64,000 nucleotides of DNA from the NCBI RefSeq assembly GCF_002078875.1, contig NC_034410.1, positions 36,721,506-36,785,505 of the forward strand, written 5' to 3'. The translations under genes were made by a program, and so were the position numbers. The stretch is from Numida meleagris (lineage: Eukaryota > Chordata > Aves > Galliformes > Numididae). The notes beneath the pieces are model-generated. The model was not told the DNA's origin. It did not search any database and saw nothing but the letters and a program-made list of their open reading frames with translations. Position 1 is the first letter of the stretch. Each line of letters begins with the position of its first letter. Below, piece after piece: positions 1 through 13,307 of this stretch.

Positions 1-3000
1 TTTGCTCGTTTTTATCTTCTTTCTACCTAACAGCCTCCTAAAACACGCCTCAAGAGGATCCTTGAAAGTATTATCAGATGTACCTATGCTAGAAGTTATA
101 TTTTTGATACCAGAATAACAAAAAACTTGCTTTAGGAAACAGAAAATATACTTTTTAAATTGATTTGAAATGAAATAAATCATATTTGTTGCAAAAGGAA
201 AAGTTTGCATTTCCCAAAGTCAGGTTTATTGATTAGACTTCCAAGTATATTATGAATCTAAAAGCCATATTCTCCATTTGCTTTACATTTGCTGACACTG
301 CAGGTCATTTCAGACACCATTGCTTTTATCTGTACTATAGAAAGCCCATTTTCAAGGTCATCGGAACTATTTCTGTTGAACTTTAATACTGTATCTGCAC
401 GTGCTAAATCCTGGATATTGCACTATCGACTTACAGAAGAATGACTTTTTTCAGCTTGACTACATCCTGTTCACCGAAATTTATATGGTTTGCTTCAGTG
501 CCCTTATTAGAGCTACTCAGTAAGAAGAAAGTTCTGGATGAATTTTAGAAATTTCTACTTGTACAACCATGCATAGCATCTCCCACATGCATTTCAGCTT
601 CCTTTCCATGCCAGGCAAGGATTTATCAGAGCAGAACTGTTGTGTGACATCCTTCCCAGGCTTAGATCCCCACTGCCCAAGACAGGCAATGGTAGAGTCC
701 CAATGGATTGCTGGCAGTTTTCTGGCCACACAAAAGCCTGCAGGGTGTGCATGCCCAAGAGCTAATAGCATTAGCCCAGCTTGGTTAATTCACAGAAAAA
801 CAGCAAGGAATAAACAACAGCAGCAAACTCTACGAGGGGAGGAAGTAACAATAATAAGACTGCCTAAGCCCTCTTCTGCTTCTTATTTCTTTTTTATCTG
901 AGTTTCTCAAAAGTCTCTTTTCCCAAAGCGCCTCTAACAAGCAGAAGCACCACTGCAGCCCAGTGGTGGTAAAGTATACCAAGCAAGGATGTTTCTTGAG
1001 GACACAGAAAGCCTACAGGAGGAAGGGGCAGATTTTTGTTGGAAAATGCCACCTTCAGATCAAAATTAAGCATTACTTTATCTGATGAATTCATGTTGTT
1101 GGATACACCATGTCACAGCTTTGCAGAATAGACAAGCAGACTCCCCAGGGTGTTACATCTAGCCTCTGAACTCCCCTGTGCCTGCAGCACTAGTAGGGTA
1201 AGTACTCAGAAAGGAAGGACTGCCTAACCAAAATCTAATCTCTTCCCTTACATTAATCCAATTTAAACAAAAGCATCTCCAAGTGTGAGAAACCTGAGGG
1301 CACCTTATGGCAGCAACTGGCCTGAGTGCCCTCAGCTAGGACCCCCAAACATGTAGGCCTGCCTCTGCTTCCCCCCAGGTCCATGTAAACTCAGGCCCAG
1401 TACCCAAGCTAGCATATCTGTCTGCTCCCTAGACAATCTCCACCCTATTCAGGGATGCTGATGACCCCTGACAGCAGCCAGTCCTGCCCTGCGTGTGTGT
1501 CATCCCACCAAGGGGCTGATTTGAAAAAAAAAGACACACTTTGGCCATTAAAATTCATTATTTCTTTAATCAGCTAAAATGAAGTATCGCTGTCAATGTC
1601 ACTGCTCTCTCTGAATGCTTAGAAACTGATCAAATCAATTATTTCTCTTTGAGCTCTAAAGCAATGACCTGTGAGCTACACAGAGTGACTTTTTGAAACC
1701 TTTTCCTTTAATAATTCTGCTTAGACTTTCACAAGCAGAACTGGTTTGGATTTCAGAAATAGAAACATATGCTCCTGCCTGGAGGAAGTGAGAAGAGATT
1801 AAAAACCTTGCTATGAAGAAAACTTTCAACAAAATTGCACACCGGCTTTCCTCTATTATCTGCTCTATTCCTGTAGGCCGGTTTAAGCTCCCACGGGCAG
1901 GTACAATCAGGATTCTTCCTTTCAGCTCCGCAGTATAAATGATGGGGTAGAAATAGGCTATATGTTGACTTAGAAACATTTAATTTACACTAGGAGGCAG
2001 GTGATCAGCACACCACCATACAGCCCTCACCTCTTTCCCTGTCCCTTAAGTCAAGACTGTATCTGCAAGTACCCTGTGCAAAAATTTCTCAGATGGTAAT
2101 ACGTTTTGTATCACTGGCTGATATATAATGTACTGTCAAATAGCACCAATTTGGCTATTTTGCCTGCAGTCAAGTTAGTTACAAAGATTGCCCTGCTTCA
2201 GAAAATTCTTGACACACCAATTTACTATCTCATTATGTTCCTACTCTCTTTAGAGATAATACAGTCAGATTAAATGCTCATTAATGTTAAAATTAAGAAA
2301 AAAAATAAACTTTCATTCTACATCTCTCTGTTTCTTAAATAGCTTAGACCCTAAACAGATTGATTTTTATCTCATGCACTTGTCAAATAATCATCTTTGG
2401 TTGAGCACTGAGGAGAACTGAACGATGTTTCTGATAAAGCTTCTCAAACAGATGGGCTTTCCCTTGGGAGATTAATCACATAAATGCTTACTTTATGAAA
2501 AAGTACCTTTTTGAGAGAGAAGGGGAGAAGGAGGGTAGGATGAAAGGAAGTCAGGACAAAAAAAGTTGTCATAGGAAATAACTGGTGATCATGTAACCAG
2601 TGCCCATTTTCCCAAGAAAACTGAGGATACATGGAATCACAGAAGTCAGAGAGTTCATCTCTGCAACTTTCCACTGGAGCATGGTAACTATTCATGCTTG
2701 GCTGATCACATATACGGGATGAGTTTTTGTTATCAAGGGACGAACAGTTTCCATCAAAACCTAGAGCAGAAATCTGCAGCATGTTGATTTGAGTTTAGAA
2801 CCAGGGAATCTCCTGGCTGAGAAAAACCTCCGGATACATTACTCATACAATTTGCCTTCTGCATGCACAAGTAACTCCCTGTCTCTTTCTTCAGATGCAT
2901 CATAATCAACACACCAACTTGACCATCACCTCAGCTGTGTACTTCCTCTGAGTTATCGCATACTGTCATTGGTTTGCCTGGTGTTCATGAGGCCATAAAT

Positions 3001-3232
3001 TGACCAATGACTTCATTTACAGTGATATTAAGCCTGACATTCTGGAGGCCAGTTCAACGTACCAACTATCTAATGAAAGCCAGTGTGGTTCACAGCTACG
3101 TCTCCAGCCACAGTTGGAGTTGCGGTCAGTGCCACAGACAGATCACCTGGTTAGATGCATAGTGGTTTGGCTTACAGCCACCTCTGGCAAACAGATAAAA
3201 CCTTCAGAAATTAGAGATAAAAGTCTGCTGCA

Positions 3233-3250
3233 CCCCCCCCTTTCCCCCCC
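3233..3250 (-). repeat. C8-T3-C7 tract, potential G-quadruplex on minus strand
   Basis: Eight C, three T and seven C in a row. On the minus strand this reads G7-A3-G8, which can supply four GGG runs with very short loops, the basic requirement for a three-tetrad intramolecular G-quadruplex. No gene or promoter is visible beside it, so any role is unknown. It may simply be a mutable homopolymer tract. Confidence 0.6.
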
Positions 3251-4312
3251 AAGCAGCTGAGCCTAACAGAAAATATCTATACAAAGGATAACACCTTTGA
3301 GAAGAATGAAGATGGATTCAGAGACCTAATATCTCCTCAAACATCAAGATCCATGGAAATAAAGACTGAGGAATATTGATATCTCATAAGCAGAAGAATC
3401 TTTCTCTCTGGACACAAAATACCCCTGGCTGATATTCTGACATTCTTTCTGTGAGAATCAAAGTGTGGTTTATCATTTCCTGAATTACCTGAATTTACTT
3501 GTTCCCTGCAGCAAAATTTTTTCTGCCAGCCATCTGTGACCAGAGGAAGGACAGTCATGGCAATCTGCATGGTCATACAATTTCTTTTTATAAGCTATAG
3601 GATATTCAGTGCTTTTTATCTTCAAATCTGAGCTGATTTCCTCAACCTCAAAATATTAAGGAACATTGAAGGTCTTATAATTGTGGGGAAAATATCTGGG
3701 TAAGAAATGTAAAAGTATCAGCATCTTTGAGCAAGTGTAAGTAAAAATCAAATTGCCAACTCCTCGCTGCAAAAGGTCTTCTTGGTCTTCTGTCAAATTT
3801 ATCACCTCATTTCCAATGTAGCGATCAATCTCTCCTGGAACACACTAAATACTAAACCAAATATTTATGTACTGAAGGTCAGTTGTGCTTTATGTACAAC
3901 AGATCATGATCCTTAAAATCCCTGATTCACCAGAGCACAACAGTGTTTTTAACTTTATACACTGGAATTGAAAATTGACCATATGTTTGGGGGTTCTTTG
4001 GGAGTGAAGAATGGTGGAGAAGTGGTAAAGAAAAGTCATTTGCACAGTTCCTAATTGCTTTGAACAACACTGGGTTAATAACTTTGGGGGGAAAAAATGG
4101 TTCTGGAGAACATACAACTCTCAGTTTTTCTGTAGAAAAGCATCAGGATATTTTATGAACACTAATAGACCTAAAATAGTACATTGTCTCCCCAGAATTA
4201 ATTATTTTGCCTATCAGATGGCTGCCGACATAATCAGTTTGACAAACAATGTTTTTTTCCTGAGATCTACATTTGCATAAACACAACCATCTTTACAAAC
4301 AGCATTCAAACA

Positions 4313-4332
4313 GAACAACAACAACAACAACA
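4313..4332 (+). repeat. (AAC)n microsatellite
   Basis: About six consecutive AAC units followed by an A-rich tail. This is a short trinucleotide microsatellite with no coding context. Confidence 0.8.
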
Positions 4333-4900
4333 AAAACAGAGCACCTTCAACACACATTATCAAGCAGTTTAATTCCTCAAAGTCTAAATTCTGTAGCCAA
4401 GCAGCTAAAATCCCCCTTCACCTGATCAGATGGCAGACTTAACAAGGTACTGGAGTTGAGCACTGCTGGCATACGTTGTGAAAGCTTGGGGAGAAGGAAC
4501 AAAAAGAAGGATGGGGAGTGGAAAATGATTTAAAAAAAAAAAAAAGACTGTTTGGAACAAAGAGTAGAAACATCTGCTGAAGTAATAAAACTTATAATTG
4601 TATCAAAAATTGTTGCCTAACACTCACAAATCTGCAGTTAACCTGACTGCCCTTACCAGTATATTGTTTTGCAGCAGCAACAGAAGTTACAAGCAGAGGT
4701 AAGAGGCACTCAAGGACCAAAGTCTTCTGGAGGCACCATGTGGAGATGCTTCTAGGGTAACTAGAGATGATCTTCAGCCAGGTGTAACACAGGATCAGAG
4801 CAGTGTATCAAGGAGAAAGACATTACCCTGACACCAAGAACAGAAACACAAATACTTTCTCTTGTGCTCTAGTTCTGGTTTGCGTAATGGAGGAAGGGCT

Positions 4901-7900
4901 GGTGGATTCATCTTTTTACACACGCATGTGCTTTGAGTCTTGTCAGACGTAGTACATCTTATATTAGGCCACAGATACAAATAAACCAGACAGAGAGATT
5001 AGAAAGCAAGTTATCTGTTTGGCACAGATTTTCACTGGGATGAGGCCCCAAGGACCAACAAGGATTTCCTACAATAGGTTGCTGACAGCTTTTTTTCTGC
5101 AGCATATTGCCCTGGCTCAATAGCACAAGGTCAGACTGAATGCCTTTTTGCTGCCTTATTCCTCCTCCTAGGGAGCAATTGCTTAGAAAAATATCTCTTT
5201 ACTTGGCAGGTTTGTAACACAAATAAAAAAATCCATCCTACTTGTCGTTATTGGACTGATTGCTTAAGAATCAAGCAACAGAAGACGAATAGTGTCCTAG
5301 TCACTGAGCCACCAGCAATACCAATGTAAATTTGAATTCAAATAAATGATAGCTGACTAAGTGTACCTTGGAACAATAAATCAATAAATGAATTACTCCC
5401 CCTCTCCTTTTTTTTTTAATCTATTAGTCACTTATCATTGTACAATTAGCAATTGATTCCTATTCCTTACAGAAAGCAGTTCAGGATAATTAACTGTAAG
5501 AATTTCACATGCACACGTATATGAAAAACAGGTGTTTTCTTACTTATCTGAAGTAAGTATGACGGAAAAGGATACAGTTGCCTGGAGATTTTAAACCCAT
5601 TGCCAAATTACAGCTGTCTTCGTACATTCTCAAGATGAACACTTCAAGGTTGATAGTTTTACTTATACTGTATAAGGAGACACTGCATGGAAAGTACTGA
5701 CGCACCAATGTTAGGAAAGAACATAACTTTACACTGACATAGTCACTATAGACATAGCAGTCCCCTTGAGACACATCAGGTAACACACAAGAAAGCATGT
5801 TTTCAATTAAAAATCCATCTATCCATCAGATATGGGAGTTTCACAAGTATGCCTCCCCTAATGCTATAGTCTCTTTTGCTCCAGAGGAGGAGCCAGTACA
5901 CACAGAGATCCACTCCATACAAGCCTCCCTACAAGCAAGCAGCCATGCCCTCCATGTGACAGTCAGTATGTCTACACATTAGGACTCTACAGAATACCAC
6001 AAGTTCATTGTGTTCAAATACTGTGCATTTTCTAAGCTGTCCAGAACAAACTCTGTGCTATAAACTCTCAGTATACCTTAGGAAAAGTGTGTACACAAAT
6101 AACCATTTTAATTTATGCATTATTTTTACAGACATATCCATCAAGAAAAGCAATCTGATTGATCATTATTATGAAAATCCTGTATACAAGAATGCATTGT
6201 TATTAGCAGATTGCCACAGAAGGCTGAATAGCGTACCCCCAACAGCAGCCTACCTTTACTGTAGTTCCACCTCACTATTCATTATCTTACTCCTCTAAAA
6301 ATACTTTCCTTCATGATTTAGGTAGCGTTTCTGAAGAAGTTTGTCATCAGTCAAGGTCCTGGTGGACGCATACCCAAGACCACTATATAGAGCAAGATTT
6401 GCATGGACAATGGGAGACCTTGCTTCACCAGTGCGACATGGCTTCAACAATCCTGTTGCACCTGTGTAGAGCAGGTCCTGATGTCTAGGTCAGCTCTGCA
6501 GGAGGGTTTAAGGATATAAAGTATGCTTGACTACCTCTGTAGCCTCAGTTGGCTGTAGACCATTTCAGGCTCAATACATACACCACTTTGTGAAGGACAA
6601 GGAAGAACCAGAGGAAGGAGGACCCAGGACACACTGCATTGCATCAGGGAGCTTACTCACAATAAATCCATCACCTTCACTGACAAAGGCTATCTGTCTT
6701 TGCTGCTGTCCCAAAGGTGTTTTTCATGAGATAACTTGCCTTCACTTGTAAATAACTTTGTGTATATAACTCTTCCTCTAAATTTGAATGAACTAGGTGA
6801 AAGTAATCCATGTGACTGAGTTATAATGAATTGGGAAAAATGATATTCAGTGTTTGACATCCAAGCTATATGAGAGATTTTAATAGATGTACTTCGATTT
6901 ACTTTACCAAAATTAGTCAAACAAAAAGTACAATAATGATGGCGATATAAGCAACTCAATTGGTGCTATTGGTTTACTAACATTAAATATATTTAGAGAT
7001 TTACATTGGATTTGTATTGATCTCTGATTCTCATAGAAAATAGAAAATGCAGGAAAATAATGGCATTATGCAGTGATGATATATAGCTATTATCTCCGTG
7101 AGAAGAAAAAAAGAAATCCAGTAAGTCGGCCAAAATACACATCCATCACAAATACCCTGCTAACATCCGATCAATTATGCACTCTCAGTGGAATCAAGAG
7201 TCCTAATTACAAGAATGAATGATAAACCTGAACAAAATCCCAACAAGAGTGACAGCTCAGCCTGCATTTCTACGAGATGTTGACACTCACACTCAGGGGA
7301 AATAACAGATGCTCAGCATAGCTTGCAGCTGAGCCTTCAGCGAACAAGCAGATTTGAGGCTTGTTTTCCTAGTATTTTAGAGTTGCCTGGAGTTTTAGAG
7401 TTGTCCACTTGGTTCACATAAGAATACCCAAGCAAATTGCTTGCCTCAGACTATTAGCTATACAGCATTTGAAAATAAAATGGAACCTCTCCTACCCAGT
7501 TTTGAGTGGGATTATAGCCAAGCAAAGCATCACAGTGAACATTTGATTGGAGGAGGAGTAAAAGTGAAGAAACTAACCCTTACAATAAAGATAAGTTTCC
7601 CCCAGCTAGGCTATATTAAGCACAGGTTAGATATCTCAAACAATCTGGCACATTACTTGAGGCATTGCCATCTCCAGACTGTGCTTGTACTTGCTGTATA
7701 AGGCTAGCATCAGAGTATTCACAGCTGAAATTACCAAAGATGAAGTAGCAGTAGTTTTAAAAGCCAAGTTGCTGATACAGTGTTCAGCCACAAAGTGGAC
7801 AGTTTTGAAACAAATTCACCACCCCGACATAGCCATATCCAAGGGAAATGCAGGCTCAGTGCAGTTTCAGGGTCTGAAAGGAGTGGATGCTCCTGTTTTG

Positions 7901-9777
7901 CATTATCACTCCCAATAAAGAGTTGATATTAGTTACCCTATCCCTAAATCAATCTATCCTGCATCAACAATCATCAGTTCCAGTTATCCAGATCACTTAT
8001 TATGCATTATTGGACTGTTTTTTGAAGAAATTTCATACTTATTTGTAAGCAGCCCATGCCCCTGACAGAATTTCTAGTTCATTTCACTCTCTTCCCCACT
8101 CATTCTATATTTAGATCTGCAGATGTTTTCACAGGGAAAATTTTATTCTATTCTTCCTCTAGATGACCTTTCACAATTCTAGTTTATCAGATGTTGCGCA
8201 TACTTACATACAAAGAGGAAGAATGCAAATGTGAGTCTTGTTTTTAATATTAATTAAACACATTAAAATAGTTCTGTAAATTTTATGCTCAAACTTGCAT
8301 AATTTTAAAACAACTTTAAGCAATATCTGACTACTTTTACATGCCACTAGCATAAGGCACCCAAATTATCATTTTCATTTACCAACCACTGACACTCAAT
8401 GGGATTGCTGGTGGCAGGAAAGGACAATGGGAACATTAACTCCTCATTGAATAAAACTTCCCATAAATCAAAATCTATTTTTGTTCATATAATAGAAACC
8501 AGTTCAATTAAAATTGAGGAAATTGAATGGAGGAAAGAATCTGTAAGTTAATGGGAGACTTCAGCCAATTGAAGGAGAATTCAGTCTCAAAGATTAAATT
8601 GAAATATCTTGGGTCAAGATGAAAAAATCAAAAGTTTTGATTATGATTTTATATCATCAGTTCATGTCAATCATTCCCAAATATAATGTTAGCAAAGAAA
8701 TACAGTTTGGGAATAAAAATTAAACTTAAATAGGAATTAGAATTTATAAGTATCTTTTGAAACTTCTCTGCCATGTTTTTCATTAGGTATTGATCTCTGG
8801 GAAGAAATGATGAGCAGCATGGCTTAACAACAAATAACTCAGTCCAAGGATAATGGTGGTAGCAATGGATTGATACAAGGCACGATCCTTTCCTAGCAAT
8901 AATCTTCTTCCAAAGCAGAATCCTTTCTACCCACCCAAGAAAGGGACAAGATTTCTGAGGGGCAAGTAACATCAGGAATGAAAGAGGGGAAAATGGATGA
9001 GCAGGCATCTCCCTCCTGCCTCACAAAGTCAAAAATCTCTGTATGTGCTACATTCTGATTTCAATTGTCTTTGACAATCAATATTGCTTTAATTTTGATA
9101 GTCCATCACAAGAGGCAAGCTCAATCTCATTCACTGTAGCAGCAGCACGGAAAACTGTTACTTTCCATGAGTCCCTGGTTCCTGCAAAAACAGAAGAGGC
9201 GTGAAGGGTAGGAGCAGCCATAGAGGCAGGAGAGGCAGGGATGACTGCAGGGTGGCAACTGTCTGCCACCAGGAAGCAGAGATGATGATGAAGACTAGCT
9301 CTGAAATACTCACAACACAGCTACTAAATTATGATGTTATAGTGACTGGTAAGTAGCAATAAATTTGCTTTCCTTACTGTCTTGCATCAGAGTATGCTGT
9401 TCAGGGATATTAACCAAAACACATTAACTTGCTCCCTTTGTATCCAGTTTTTCCAGTGTCTTCTTATTTACAGTCATGAACAGTACAACTTTATTTTCAT
9501 TGTGCCAGCTTCACCTCCCACTGCGAGAAAGAATAAGATTTTGTTAACTCAAATAATGTGTAAATATAATAAATTATTTAGAAGTCTGAATAATTAATTA
9601 TCCTGATAAAAATATTCCAGATGCAAAATATATTTGACAGCAGTAAGGAATTGCTTACACAGAAAGGAGTGATAGGTAAACCCAGAATAATTACTTCCAA
9701 ACCACTCAGACCACAAATGTCCATTCTGCAGTAAGGATAAGACCATACATGGAGTTACTTAGAAATCCAATCTGAAC
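4901..9777. other. AT-rich non-coding sequence
   Basis: No gene, RNA or transposon is recognisable. Open frames stay at or below about 113 codons, in all frames and without conserved motifs. The stretch ends where a CR1 3' end begins at about 9778. Confidence 0.7.
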
Positions 9778-11085
9778 CACAGAATGGCTTGGGTTAGCAG
9801 TGACCTTAAAGATCATCTATCTCCAATCCTCCTGCTATGGGCAGGTTTGTCAGCCACTAAATCAGGCTCCCCAGGGCTCCATCCGACCTGGACATCTTCA
9901 GGGATGAGACATCCACAGCTTCTCTGGGCAACTTGTTTCCAGCAGAAAAAGTCAGTTTCCCTCCTGCTTTTAAGGTTCCTTTTAAAGGAGTCTTTAAGCC
10001 CTTCTCCTTTGAAGCTCCTTTTGAGTACTAGAAGACCACAATGAGGTCTCCCAGAAGCCTTCCTTTCTCCAGAATGAACAAGCCCAGCTCCCTCAGCCTT
10101 TCTTCAAAGGACGGGGGGGAGGGGTTGGTCTGGATGCAGTACTGCAGATGGGGCCTCACAAGGGCAGAGTAGAGGGGGACAAGCAACTCTTTCTTTCTGT
10201 TGACCACTTCTCTTTTGATGTAGCCGGCCTTCAAGACTGCAAACACGTACTGCTGGCTCATGCCCAGATTTTTGTCCATCAAGACTCCAAAGTCCTTCTC
10301 TGAAGGGCTTCTCTCAATGAATTTTTCCAGTCTGTACAAATACCTGAGATTGCCCCAGCCCAAGCTCAACACCTTGCACTTGGCCTTGTTGAACTTTATT
10401 AGGTTCACATGGACCCACTTTTCTATCCTGTTCAATTCCATCTGGATGGCGTCCCTTCCTTCTACTGTATCAGGTGTACCACTCAGCTTGGTGTCATCAG
10501 CAATCTTACACTCAGTTCCCCTGTCTATGTTATCAATAAAAATGTTGAAGAGCACTGGTCCCAAGGTAGTCTCATCACCAGCCTCCACATGAACATAGAT
10601 TTGTTGACTACAACTCTCTGGCTACAACCATCCAAACAATTCTTTATCCATCAAATAGTCCATCCTTGAAACCCATCTCTCTCCAATTTAGAAATAAGCA
10701 TGTGGTGTGCAGAAGTCTATGGAGACAGTATCAGTTGCCCTTCATTTTTGCACTGTTGCCATCACTCCATCACAGAAGGTGAGCAGACTGGTCAAGCACA
10801 ATCTGATCTTGGTAAAGCCATTGCTGGCCATTTCTGATCACTTCCTCATCACCCATATTCCTTAATATACCTCTCAGGAGGATCTGTTCCATGATGTTCT
10901 CAGGCACAGAGGTGAGGCTCATAGCTCTGTAGTTCCCTGGGTCTTTCTTTCTCCATTCTTAAAAATGGGAACAATGTTCCCCTTTTTCCAGACACCAGGG
11001 ACTCCATCTGGAAGCTATGACTTTTCAAATATGATGGAGAGTGGCTTGGCACTCTGTATTCAATCCCTCCAGCCATCTGAATTAG
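9778..11085 (-). mobile_element. CR1 LINE, 5'-truncated (copy 1)
   Basis: The plus strand starts with CACAGAATGGCTTGGGTT, the reverse complement of a CR1 3' end with its ATTCTGTG-type tail unit. The 3' UTR is followed at higher coordinates by the end of ORF2 and then by the reverse-transcriptase fingers and palm. The copy is about 1.3 kb against about 4.5 kb for full-length CR1, so it is strongly 5'-truncated, as is usual. CR1 moves by target-primed reverse transcription and leaves no clear target-site duplication; none is seen. Many small indels and stops mark it as an old, dead copy. The left end is well defined; the right end is approximate. Confidence 0.93.
10028..11085 (-). pseudogene. 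CR1 ORF2 reverse-transcriptase remnant
   Basis: Reading leftward from about 11085, the translation shows RT-like blocks (SIIFEKS, then FKNG-like and a PGNYR-like segment) broken by frameshifts. An open piece of 186 codons follows (10028-10588). It contains GPVLFNIFIDNIDRGTECK, an RT palm segment, then the catalytic box as IADD at 10493-10504 where CR1 normally has FADD, then EKW, HVNLIKFNKAKCKVL and [13 protein letters not shown], all typical of CR1 ORF2 near its C-terminus. The first aspartates remain, but the frame is broken upstream and the endonuclease domain is absent, so it cannot encode an active enzyme. Confidence 0.9.
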
Positions 11086-11414
11086 CTTTATATTGCAACC
11101 AAAGCTATACAGTTAAACAGCCACACATAAAAAAAGGCAGAAACAACTGGTAATTTTTTTCCTAAAATAATTACCACAGGTTAACATTATCGGAACTACA
11201 TCTAACTCTCATAATAAACATTTAATCGACTAATGCAATCTCTTTTTCTGTTCCCTTTCTGGAAGGCTGGGTCACAATTTGCGTATATCTAACAAGCAAT
11301 TTTGTACACTCCATTAGATTTCATGTCTCTGGAGCATGGTTCAAATTCCACGTGATTTATTCAGTCACCTTCAAAGCACTTACATTATGGTACATCACAA
11401 CTGAAGCTTAGCAC
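11086..11414. other. Spacer between two CR1 copies
   Basis: About 330 bases of AT-rich DNA without a recognisable repeat. It separates two CR1 elements that each have their own 3' end, so they are independent insertions and not halves of one element. Confidence 0.6.
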
Positions 11415-11937
11415 AATCATAGAACCATAGAATGGCCTGAGTTGAAAAGGACCTCAAAGATCATCGAGTTTCAACCCCCCTGCTGAGTGCAGGGCCGCCA
11501 ACCACTAGACCAGGCTGCCCAGAGCCACATCCAGCCTGGCCTTGAACAACTCCAGGGACAGGGCACCACAACCTCCTTGGGCAGCCTGTTCCAGTGCATC
11601 AGCACCCTCTGTGTGAAAAACTTCCTCCTAATATCTAACCTACATCTCCCCTGTCTCAGTTTAAAACCATTCCTCCTTGTCCTATCACTATCCACCCTCA
11701 TGAACAATCGTTCCCCCTCCTGTTTATACGCTCCCTTCAAGTATTGGAAGGGCACAATGAGGTCTTCCCGGAGCCTTCTCTTCTCCAAGCTAAACAAGCC
11801 CAGTTCCTTCAACCTTTCCTCATAGGAGAGGTGCTCCAGCCCCCTGATCATCTTAGTCGCCCTCCTCTGAACTCGTTCCAAGAGCTCCATGTCTTTCTTG
11901 TGCTGGGGCCCCCAGACCTGGATGCAGTACAGCACAA
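11415..11937 (-). mobile_element. CR1 LINE, 5'-truncated (copy 2)
   Basis: The plus strand opens with AATCATAGAACCATAGAAT. Its reverse complement is two 8-bp CR1 tail units (ATTCTATG, GTTCTATG) plus a partial third. The 3' UTR and C-terminal part of ORF2 follow, about 520 bp in total. This copy reads cleanly with few differences from the avian CR1 pattern, so it is probably younger than copy 1. The 5' truncation lies at about 11937, inside the codons of the [10 protein letters not shown] motif. Confidence 0.95.
11471..11935 (-). pseudogene. CR1 ORF2 C-terminal remnant
   Basis: An open stretch of 154 codons carries [20 protein letters not shown], then [21 protein letters not shown], then [15 protein letters not shown] and [18 protein letters not shown], the signature C-terminal region of avian CR1 ORF2. 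After KEVV the frame shifts: the usual ending ([12 protein letters not shown], then a stop) is present in another frame. A one- or two-base indel therefore lies just after the RLPKEVV codons. The catalytic palm is missing through 5' truncation, so this is a dead fragment. Confidence 0.93.
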
Positions 11938-13198
11938 AGTCAGCCAGGAGATTATCAGTACTATGCAGTTTGCAAATTTCCTACTCCTAGGCCTACTCCT
12001 CAACAAAGCTGGAATTTGTGGACCCAGCAAAATGCTGCTTGAAGTATCAAGACTACAAATTTTAACTCCAAACTTGTTAGCTGAGAAGAGGTTGTTATGA
12101 TTAATGAAGGGAACCATGTCAGGGACTCTGTTGCATACACTCATTCCTCATGTGGGACACAAAGATAAAAGCAGTAATAATAATCTTGAATATTTTGAGA
12201 CATTAAAGCTAACAAAACAGACTGAGGAAGTCCAATTGCTATCCAAGAATACCAAGTATATACAAGTCCATACTATCTAAGTATACTGTAGAATCCATAA
12301 GCATATGTCTTGGGAAACAAACACCAAGATCAATTGTTTGTTCAAGTTCAAGGTGGTATAAAACTAGCTGAAAATAAATTTAGGGTGAAAGCTACAAAAC
12401 GCGCTTTTTAGTCAGTATAGCAATTAACCTACTGGAGGGAGTAAAGGACACAAAGAACTGATTTTAACAGTGCTCAATCTCTTTCTAACAATGCTATCAT
12501 ACAATCAGAAGAGAAGAAGTTGAATTCAAGAATTCAAGAGATCCTTTCTAATCTTCTATTCTTATGATGCAAATCATGATGTTTTTCATTGTTTGGACAA
12601 TTCTAAGTCCCCTTTCTATACTAGTCAGTCATCTCAGGTAATAGTAATGTATCTTGACATGAGAGACTGTTAAATAGGGAAGTACTATTTGCAGATCTTG
12701 TTGGCAAAGAGAGGCAGGAAGAACACGCTGAGTGGCCAAGGGCAGACAGAGAGCTGCAGAGGAGCAGGAACTTGGACAGAAATAGGTCACTTTTAACCAG
12801 GGGACAGTACAGACCCATCAGCCAGAATGATGACTGGGTTAAGATTGGCACATAAGTTGCACTTTACATGAAGAGTGTTTGGGTACCTATTTGGTCACTT
12901 TGAGACTTGCCTGAAGAGATTGAAGTGACCATTAAAATGCACTTAACGCCCACTCAGAACAGAATATGTTTTCACAATCTGGAGTTCTGTCCTTTACTTG
13001 TTCTAGAACATCATATGACCTTTGTCTCCTTGTCCTCCCCTTATGTAAAGCTGCTTCTGCAAATCCAAAATCTCAGAACTCCAATCAGTGTCTTAAGGCA
13101 GAGAAATACTCCTTGTAATTTCATGTGAATGCATGGCTTTGTTGAATGTGGATGGAATGTATTAATTTGTCATTCTTGAAGAATTAGGAAAATCTACC

Positions 13199-13216
13199 GG
13201 GGGGGGAGGGGGGAGG
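13199..13216 (+). repeat. G-rich run (G8-A-G6-A-G2)
   Basis: Long G tracts separated by single A residues. At least a two-tetrad G-quadruplex is possible on the plus strand. It sits 45 bases before a long T tract. No gene context is visible. Confidence 0.55.
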
Positions 13217-13257
13217 AATGTTTGCATGGGTTTGGGGCTGTTTTCTTTGTATTTTTG

Positions 13258-13260
<3 letters not shown>

Positions 13261-13304
<44 letters not shown>
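13261..13304 (+). repeat. 44-base poly(T) tract
   Basis: An uninterrupted run of 44 T, far longer than any other homopolymer in the window. The flanks show no SINE, LINE or processed-pseudogene body, so it does not look like a retroposon tail. Exact length is likely to vary between individuals and sequencing platforms. Confidence 0.9.

Positions 13305-13307
<3 letters not shown>

Larger units (their letters stand above)
1..4900. other. AT-rich non-coding sequence
   Basis: I see no supportable exon, RNA gene or recent transposon here. Open frames are short (at most about 112 codons), overlap on both strands and show no recognisable domain. A slightly GC-richer patch lies at about 1290-1510 without an open frame of note. 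Simple-sequence landmarks are the C-run at 3233-3250, the AAC tract near 4313 and an A14 run at 4532-4545. The stretch is best taken as intergenic or intronic DNA. Confidence 0.7.

Noticed and set aside
569..901. 110-codon open frame overlapping another on the opposite strand
   Set aside because: No domain, no splice or promoter context, and length within what chance gives in 64 kb on six frames.
11487..11825. 112-codon open frame on the plus strand
   Set aside because: It is the antisense of CR1 copy 2 ORF2.
11415..11937. CR1 copies 1 and 2 considered as one interrupted element
   Set aside because: Each has its own 3' UTR and tail in the same orientation, so they are separate insertions.
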